Source: Trichosporon coremiiforme
Taxonomy: Eukaryota > Basidiomycota > Tremellomycetes > Trichosporonales > Trichosporonaceae
Assembly: GCA_039545355.1 (NCBI GenBank)
Contig: BCJJ01000003.1
Coordinates: forward strand, 434,001 to 498,000
Reading direction: 5' to 3'
Length of the DNA: 64,000 bases
Under the pieces are notes generated by a model. The model was not told where the DNA came from. It saw only the letters and a list, made by a program, of their open reading frames with translations, and did no database searches. Shown one piece after another: positions 57,972 through 64,000 of the stretch; positions within the stretch are counted from its first letter, which is position 1, and each line of letters starts with the position of its first letter. Made by a program: the position numbers and the translations under genes.

Positions 57972-59494
57972 ATGACGATTCATCAAGTGGACAACCCCCC
58001 TGTGGCCGGCACCGAGTCCGGAGGTCCCAAGACCGCGCCGCCGCTCTACGTTCCCGAGCGCAAGTTCAAGTACGAGGTCGTGCCGGGCTTCTTCCTCCAA
58101 GACAACGGGAACAAGAATGTCGACTTTGAGACGGATATTGTGAGTGAGCTCATGCGTTAGCACGAGCGACAGAGTAGTGGGAAGGTGCCAAAGCTGACGA
58201 TCCAGAGGGACAAGGGCTTCGGCATGCTCGACCAGAGCGCCCAGCGCTGGACCAACTTCCAGCAGCGCATCGAGGAGCTGCAGGCGTCCGCGCCGCCAGG
58301 CGTTCAGTACAAGGCTTTCTTCCTTGGACGACACGGCCAGGGTTGGCACAACTTCTGCAGCGACAAGTACGGCGTCGAGGTGAGTCACCTTCTGTGCCTC
58401 CATTGTTTCATCATCCATCGCGCCCTTCTGTTCTTTCTGCCTTTGTTCTATCGGCCCTTTCAGAAGAAGCACCAGAGGCGCAGCGAATCTCAGAGCTGGT
58501 CGAGGAGTGGACTCAAGCTGACGGCAGAAATGGGAGGCCGAGATGACATTCCTGAACGGCGACGACGAGTTTACCTGGGGCCCTGACCCGGAGCTGACGC
58601 CCCTGGGCCACGAGCAGACCAAGGCCGTCGGTGCCGCTTGGAAGCGCGAGGCGGCCGCTGGCGCCCCAGTTGACAAAATCCGTTTCTTCACTTCGCCACT
58701 GCAGAGGACGTGTCAGACTATGATCAACTCGTGGGGCGACATGCTCGGTCCGCCGGAGACATGGGAGGTGAGTCCGACACCGAGCCGCCGAGCGCAGCGA
58801 GGTTGCCGAGGCGCGAGACGGCGTCTCCTACCCTCATGCGCACGTCGTTCCTTTCTTGTCTCATCTCATCTCCCCTCGACGCGCTGAGCACGGGGTTGGT
58901 GTGATGCGGAGCGATTGTGCGGGTGGCGCCGCCCATCAAGAGAGTTACAGCTGACGCCCAGGACTTCAGGGAGATCTACGGTTCGCACACGTGCGATAAG
59001 CGCTCTCCGGCACGAACAATCCGCAAGCGCTTCCCAATGGTCAAGATCGAGCCCGGGTTCACGGAAGAGGATGAGCTGTGGCTCCCGGACGACCGCGAGA
59101 CGGACGCGCACATGCAGCTCCGGGCTAGGCGGTACATGGACCGAATCTTTGGGGGCGAGGCACCGGAAACCTGTAAGTGAAGGCAGACCCGCAGGGCGTG
59201 CCGGGGCGTGCCGAACGAACGCAGGGCACCATCCTGTATCTTCTCTTGTCAACCGCGCTGCAATGCCGGCGCTGCAATGCCGGTGCCAGACGGCAGAGGG
59301 TGCTTGTGGTGCTCGCGCTCGCACATGAGCAACGCTGACCCGCAGACATCTCTATCACCGGCCACGGCGCCATCTTCCGAAACCTCCTCGTCGTGCTTGG
59401 CCACAAGCCGTGGCCGCTGCAAACGGGCGAGATGATCCCGGTGGTTGTGAAGGCGACGCGACACTCGGACTCGAACGGGTACCTGAAGAACTAG
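57972..59494 (+). CDS. Histidine phosphatase superfamily protein (phosphoglycerate-mutase-like, PMU1 type)
   Basis: Exons 57972-58139, 58206-58379, 58528-58767, 58962-59172 and 59346-59494 encode 313 residues. The catalytic LGRHGQGWHN motif starts the core near residue 100. LTPLGHEQTKAVG and FFTSPLQRTCQTM are the next family boxes, and ITGHGAIFRNLL holds the second catalytic His. The REIYGSHTCDKRS segment and the late MIPVVVKATRHSDS fit the fungal PMU1-like branch rather than glycolytic mutase. The substrate is likely a small phosphate ester; no closer call is possible. All splice joins are in frame with clean branch sites. Confidence 0.92.
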
Positions 59495-60220
59495 GTGGCC
59501 CAGGCTGTCCTGCGCGGAACCTCCATCGCAGGCCATTGTCCATGAGTACATAAGAGTTAGAGCCACGGATGTAACGATCATTGTGACTGACACTGCTCTG
59601 CGTTTGCAACTGATGCGTGAGTAGAGTTCCCAGTTGCTGCGGGTCAAGTAACCGTTCGACTTCTTGCATTGACTACCTTTGCAAAACACATTACCTTCTT
59701 AACCGTTCGACTTCTTGCATCAACTATCTTTGCAATACACATTACCCTCTTCTTAAAACTCACGGCTCGCTATGCTGGCCGCTCGCTCGTGCTTATGTGC
59801 GCTTGGTAACGGGCTGGTCGACGCCCTCGTTGTAGAGGTCGCGGGCCTTCTCGGTGGCGACGCGGGCCTGTGGCTGTCAGTACATTCTTCCATGTGGACG
59901 TCAGGAACTAGGCATGACCGAGATGATAGGGCAATGACCGAGGTGGAGGGCAACGACGCAACACGGGGTGGAAAGGCGCAGGGGACGCAGGGGGGGCGAC
60001 TCCGGGCTCCGGCTCAGGCAAGATTGTTCGCATGTTCATGATCTTCTGTTCACTGTCGTCTCCGCCTGAGATCTGTACCGACTGTTCAAGATAGTGTTGG
60101 GGGAATGGCTGACTGGTCCGTGAAGTCGCCGGGAATAGTTCAAGAAGGGGAATGGGGGAGGCCGGACGTTCAGCAGCTCAGCCGCTCGGCAAGTGACCCA
60201 CCGACCTAACGGCCAGCAGC
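59495..60220. other. Intergenic region with one possible minus-strand exon
   Basis: 726 bp between converging genes. A 75-nt segment at 59867-59793 (minus) follows a good acceptor (TACTGACAGCCACAG) and reads ARVATEKARDLYNEGVDQPV to a stop. It resembles LEA-like helices, but I found no upstream exon in the right phase. A duplicated block, AACCGTTCGACTTCTTGCAT, lies at 59650-59669 and 59701-59720. Confidence 0.4.
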
Positions 60221-61438
60221 TCACTTCCGAAGGCCAGCGACCTTGTCCTCGACCTTGTCTCCGAGCTCGTGGGCCTTAGCACTCGCGTTGTCGATACCCT
60301 GCTTAGAAGCATCGCGGGCGTTCTCAATGCTCTGGTACGCGTTGGCCCTGGCATCGTTCCAGCCCTGCTGGACGTTGGCCCTTGCGGCCTTCCAACCCTT
60401 CTCGGCGTCGGCGCGGGCCTGCTCGGCATTCGCCTTCGCGTTGGCCTTGGCGTTGTTCCACCCAGACTCGGCATTGGCCTTCGCCGCGTTCCAGCCTTTC
60501 TCAGCATCCTGGCGCGCCGAGTCGGCGTTCGCCTTGGCCGTGTCCCAGCCCCGCTGCGCGTCCGCGTGCGCCTGCTGAGCCTTCGACCGCGCCTCTTCCA
60601 CGCCCTCGGCCGCTTGCGCACCGGCCCGACCGGCAGCGTCCTGCATCCGGTCCAGGCCCTGCTGCACCTTGCCCTCGGCCGAACTCACGTCGTCCTTGGC
60701 GACCTGCTTCGCGTCCTTGAACGTGTTCTTGATGTCCTCCTTCATGCGCTGCTGCTGCATCTCCTGCTTGCCTCCGGACTTGTACCAGTAGTACAGGCCC
60801 GCGGCGGCGGCGACACCGCCGCCAATGAGGAGGGGGGTGTCTGTTGTTAGCGAAGTGTGGCGTTTACACCCCGCGCCGATCGTCTGCGCCCCCGATCTGC
60901 GCCCAGTGTGGCTTCCGCTTCGCGATCTGCTGCCACATCGTTCGGATGGGCTGCTAGGAAAGTACAGCATCGGGGACTAGCAGACTGGCTCGGCGGAGTG
61001 CTAGATGCAGCTCCCACTGCTTCGCAGTGCTCGCTCCACGATACTCACTGTCCTTCTTCCCGGGGGGACCATTGGGGGGACCACCGCCGGGAGCGCTGCC
61101 GGGGGCCTTGTTAGGGGGAATGGAACCGCCGGGGGCACCGGGGGCAGCGTAGCCGCGGGAGTTCTGTCTGTCAGCAGGGTACTTGTCACCATCCACGCTG
61201 TCTCCGCCGAGCTCTCCATTGTCTGTCTCTGTCCTCGATCGAGGACAAGAGCAGGCTGGGAGTTCCTCCGCTCTCTTTCGCTTTCGAAACGAGGAAGAGG
61301 ACTCGAATCGCTCCGCCCGACCTGGCGACGGGCGACGCCTCGCTACGCCTCGCTCCGCTCGGCTCCGCTCGTACTCACGCGGATGGCGCGCGGCGCAGCG
61401 CGGCGAACAACAGGGGTGAAAGCGCGGGTGGCGAACAT
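60221..61438 (-). CDS. Mitochondrial LEA-like amphipathic repeat protein
   Basis: Three exons. The first (61438-61379) encodes MFATRAFTPVVRRAAPRAIR, a typical mitochondrial presequence. The second is Gly/Pro-rich (GGSIPPNKAPGSAPGGGPPN). The third starts with a single hydrophobic helix (TPLLIGGGVAAAAGLYYWYK), then about 200 residues of Ala/Lys/Asp/Asn-rich helix. Its Trp residues are spaced 18, 11, 22 and 11 apart (GWDTAKANA, GWNAAKANA, GWNNAKANA, GWKAARANV, GWNDARANA). The 11-residue period is that of LEA group 3 or apolipoprotein-like helices that coat membranes. A role in protecting or shaping mitochondrial membranes is inference. No catalytic motif. Confidence 0.75.
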
Positions 61439-63180
61439 GATTGCTTTGATTGCTCAGTCAGAGGTGGAGAAACAGATGTAAAACAAGTGGTAGGTGCATA
61501 TATACAGCATCATCGGACGGACAAGATGCATCCGCAAGGGGAGGACCCATTACCTCGGTGCTGGGAAGAAGGACCGAGGCGACCTAGAGGATGGCATGGC
61601 CTCGGTCGCTGGGCGTCGATGGTTGGACGGGTGATGACATCACTGATACTATGGTGGGAAGGAAAGGAGGTGAGAACAGGACGGAATGTGCTGGATGCTG
61701 ACATTGCGCGCTCTCCGCGACCGTCACACAGCTCGATCTGGACTGCGACTGGATACAGCGGGTCAATCTCATGCATACAAGACTGACGTACGTATGTCTC
61801 GGTGCATTCGCATGACAGAGTCAGGCAGATCTCCTCGTGCGCCAGCTGCGCTTCGTCTTTGGTCCTCCCACCTGCCCGCTACCAGCTCTCGATCCGGCTC
61901 TATGGAGTCGGCTAGCGTACCTGTTCCTAATTTACAGTCCTGCAGTGGATTCCTGGGTCCTTGGGAAGCAGACGCCAATCTAGAGAGTTGGAAGAAGACA
62001 TGAAACGAAACCGGCAAACACGAGGTTTCATGAAATGCCCTCGGGTCGTGTGGTATCTGATAAACGTTCATTCCCGGCGGCAATAGCGGCGGCCATGGCA
62101 GCTGTTGAGGTGTGAACAGGTGACTGCCCTCTTTGGACCTAAAGCGGGCATATTCTCCATGGCGCTGAATTGAACCCATGTACGGTGAGGTGCGCCGTTA
62201 TCTGCGGCCCTCGCCGTTACCTTTTGGCGGTTTGGCGGCATTGGCGTCGTTGCCACCCGGACGCCAAAATGTGGGAAACGGAGGCGGCGGCCGTTGCGCT
62301 TTGCACCTTGCGTGCTTTGTGCTGGTGTACTGGCGTTTTAGGGTGGGTGCAGCGCGACACACGCTACGCTGTGACAATGAATGCTAAGCGAGTCGTCAGC
62401 TGGTCTTAGCGCCGGAAGGCAGCTTGGGGCAGACAACGGGACGAGACGGTGCGCTCAGTCTCTTTGTCCCCTGCAACATCGTTCTTTCATTCTCTGCACA
62501 TCCTACCCCATCAGCGCCTGTCCATACCCAGCATTCAACAGCATTTAGTAGCATTTAGTAGCATCAGCCTCGACCTCGAGGGCGCAGAGCAACGTCCACC
62601 GAACCCCGCCCAGTTCCGCTCATTGCTCGGTTATTCGCCTCCCGATCACGTGACTCCTGATCGCCCAGCGCCGCCGCACTCGGGAGTCGACTTCCGATCA
62701 TCTCCGAAGATTAACTCGGACTCAAGTGCACCCTGCCCCCAGCGGCCCAGCGTCCACCCGCACCAGAAATCTAACACCCGGTCCGGAGGGCGACGGGCCA
62801 GTACGATCGCGCTGCAGTGAGTACCCGTTGCAAGTTGTCGCGCGACCGGCATCCTCGACATTTGTTGACACTTGCGCGTTGCCCCAGACTTTTATCTTTT
62901 TGGTACCTGAAGCGCCCCTCGCTGTCCTTTGGACCTCGACTTTTTTCGATCATCGATCACTCCATCTTCCACTCTCTCCACCACCAGTGTTCCACAACCC
63001 GACGACACAAGGTCTGACGATCTTGACGGCACGCGCCGACCGCGCTTCGACCTCCTCCCCATCCCCACTTCCCCACTTCCCCCTCGCCCTCTCTCGCCTC
63101 CTCCCCCGCTTTCCAGCTCGACTAGCGTCGAGCTCACCCCGCGTACACGACAGACGTCCAGCGACATCTGACCGCGCATC
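61439..63180. promoter_or_regulatory. 1.74-kb region upstream of the carrier gene and of the LEA-like gene
   Basis: No supported gene on either strand. It includes two copies of AGCATTTAGT near 62540-62560. Pyrimidine-rich leader sequence (62900-63170) precedes the carrier ATG. Its length leaves room for a non-coding RNA that I cannot detect. Confidence 0.45.
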
Positions 63181-64000
63181 ATGGACGCCAAATCGACCCC
63201 CGTCGCGGCCGCCGCCGGCCTGCCTGCGCCCATCACGCCCTCGCACAATCTCCCGCTCGAGCACGAGGAGCCCGAGCTCAGCAAGTGGGAGCGGCTAGCG
63301 GACCGCGTGCGCGAGAACCAGGCCGTGATCAACACGTTCATCGCTGGTGGTTTAGCTGGTGCCGCGTCCCGAACAGTCGTGTCCCCGCTAGAGAGGCTCA
63401 AGATCATTCTCCAGGTCCAGAGCTCTAAACCGGGCGGCGCGGGCGAGGCCTATGACGGGGTTTGGAAGAGTCTGGTCCGCATGTGGAAGGATGAGGGGTT
63501 CAAGGGGTTCATGAAGGGAAATGGGATTAATGTCATTCGAGTGAGTAAAGGTCGTGTGAGCGATGTGGGAGGCGTGGGGAGGGGCAGGGAGCAGGGAGCG
63601 GCACGCAGGGACCCACGAGTGAAGGCGAAGCTGTGACGGATGAGCTGCAACGTGTTTTATGGTCCCGCGCATCGGCGAGAGCAGGAATCTGGCTCGCCCG
63701 GTCGCGATGTCTGGTCGCGATGTCTGGCCGCGATGTCTGGCCGCGATGTCTGAGACAGTGGCCCGAAGATCGCTTCGGTATCTCCGCAGCTGCCGTCTGG
63801 ACTCTTCGAATGCACCGGGATGCGCGCCTCGGCTGTCTCCCCTCCCTCCTCTGTCTCGCGTGACCTCCGCCAACCTAGAGAACTAGCTGACGCCAGATCC
63901 TGCCTTACTCCGCGCTCCAATTCTCCTCTTACGGCATCTTCAAGACGTTCCTTCGCAACTGGAGCGGACAAGAGGAGCTCTCCTCTTTCCTGCGTCTGAC
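63181..64000 (+). CDS. Mitochondrial carrier (SLC25) protein, 3' partial, YPR011C-like
   Basis: Exon 1 is 63181-63540; exon 2 starts at 63897 and runs off the window. The protein has a 50-residue N-terminal extension, then VINTFIAGGLAGAASRTVVS with PLERLKIILQVQ, the carrier signature P-x-E-R-x-K (usual P-x-D/E-x-x-K/R). KGFMKGNGINVIR and ILPYSALQFSSYGIF complete the first repeat. The SRTVVSPLERLKI form matches the YPR011C/SLC25A42-like group (APS/PAPS or CoA carriers) in the inner mitochondrial membrane. The intron holds four 13-bp tandem repeats (63703-63754). Substrate is inferred. Confidence 0.88.
63703..63754. repeat. Four tandem copies of a 13-bp unit inside the carrier intron
   Basis: Unit CGCGATGTCTGGC repeats at 63703, 63716, 63729 and 63742, with changes at the last base of copy 1 and the last two bases of copy 4. 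It is a minisatellite-like run with no spacers. Confidence 0.85.

Noticed and set aside
63703..63754. CRISPR-like short repeats
   Set aside because: Four adjacent 13-bp copies without spacers inside a eukaryotic intron; a minisatellite.

Overview
The window is nuclear DNA of an intron-rich, GC-rich basidiomycete yeast, most likely a tremellomycete and perhaps the Trichosporonales. Nearly every gene is cut by short introns, often 34-60 nt, with GTGAGT/GTAAGT donors and a CTGAC or CTAAC branch site a few bases before CAG. Two tRNA genes carry introns at the eukaryotic 37/38 position. The gene set is typical of such yeasts: class II myosin, compact Dicer plus Argonaute, and Zn2Cys6 regulators. 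The order-level placement is inference.

Layout. 1-8.4 kb: 3' end of an Argonaute gene (+), a BAR-domain protein (-), a PQ-loop vacuolar transporter (+) and a CSN12/THP1-like PCI protein (-). 8.7 kb: tRNA-Ser(GCT). 9.1-20.3 kb: ALG12 mannosyltransferase (+), an APC-type permease (+), a ketopantoate-reductase-like enzyme (-) and a Zn2Cys6 factor (+). 20.5-29.7 kb: a Dicer without helicase (-), a degenerate ALG6/ALG8-like membrane protein (+) and mitochondrial DnaJ MDJ1 (+). 30-40 kb: a second Zn2Cys6 factor (-), disordered hypothetical proteins, a 66-aa UBA-like protein (-) and an intronless 512-aa ORF (+). 40.5-52 kb: SDS22 (-), thymidylate synthase (-), CCT8 chaperonin subunit (-) and class II myosin (+). 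52-57 kb: five tandem small UBA-like genes (-). 57.5-64 kb: tRNA-Cys(GCA), a histidine phosphatase (+), a mitochondrial LEA-like repeat protein (-) and the start of a mitochondrial carrier gene (+).

The most novel signal is a family of six small genes: five in tandem at 52.2-56.8 kb and one at 36.8-37.3 kb. Each has a central exon of exactly 99 nt encoding a 33-residue module that aligns without gaps. Each module exon is flanked by phase-1 introns at identical positions, while the rest of each protein differs. I read the module as a UBA-like three-helix fold. Other notable points are three microexons (8, 4 and 11 nt) that restore conserved protein motifs, an Argonaute with Gly where the third residue of the slicer tetrad should be Asp, a 916-residue Dicer that starts at its dimerisation domain, and four 36-38 nt introns beyond the SDS22 stop codon.

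Gene models were spliced by eye. Where I give exon coordinates, the summed exon lengths are divisible by three.
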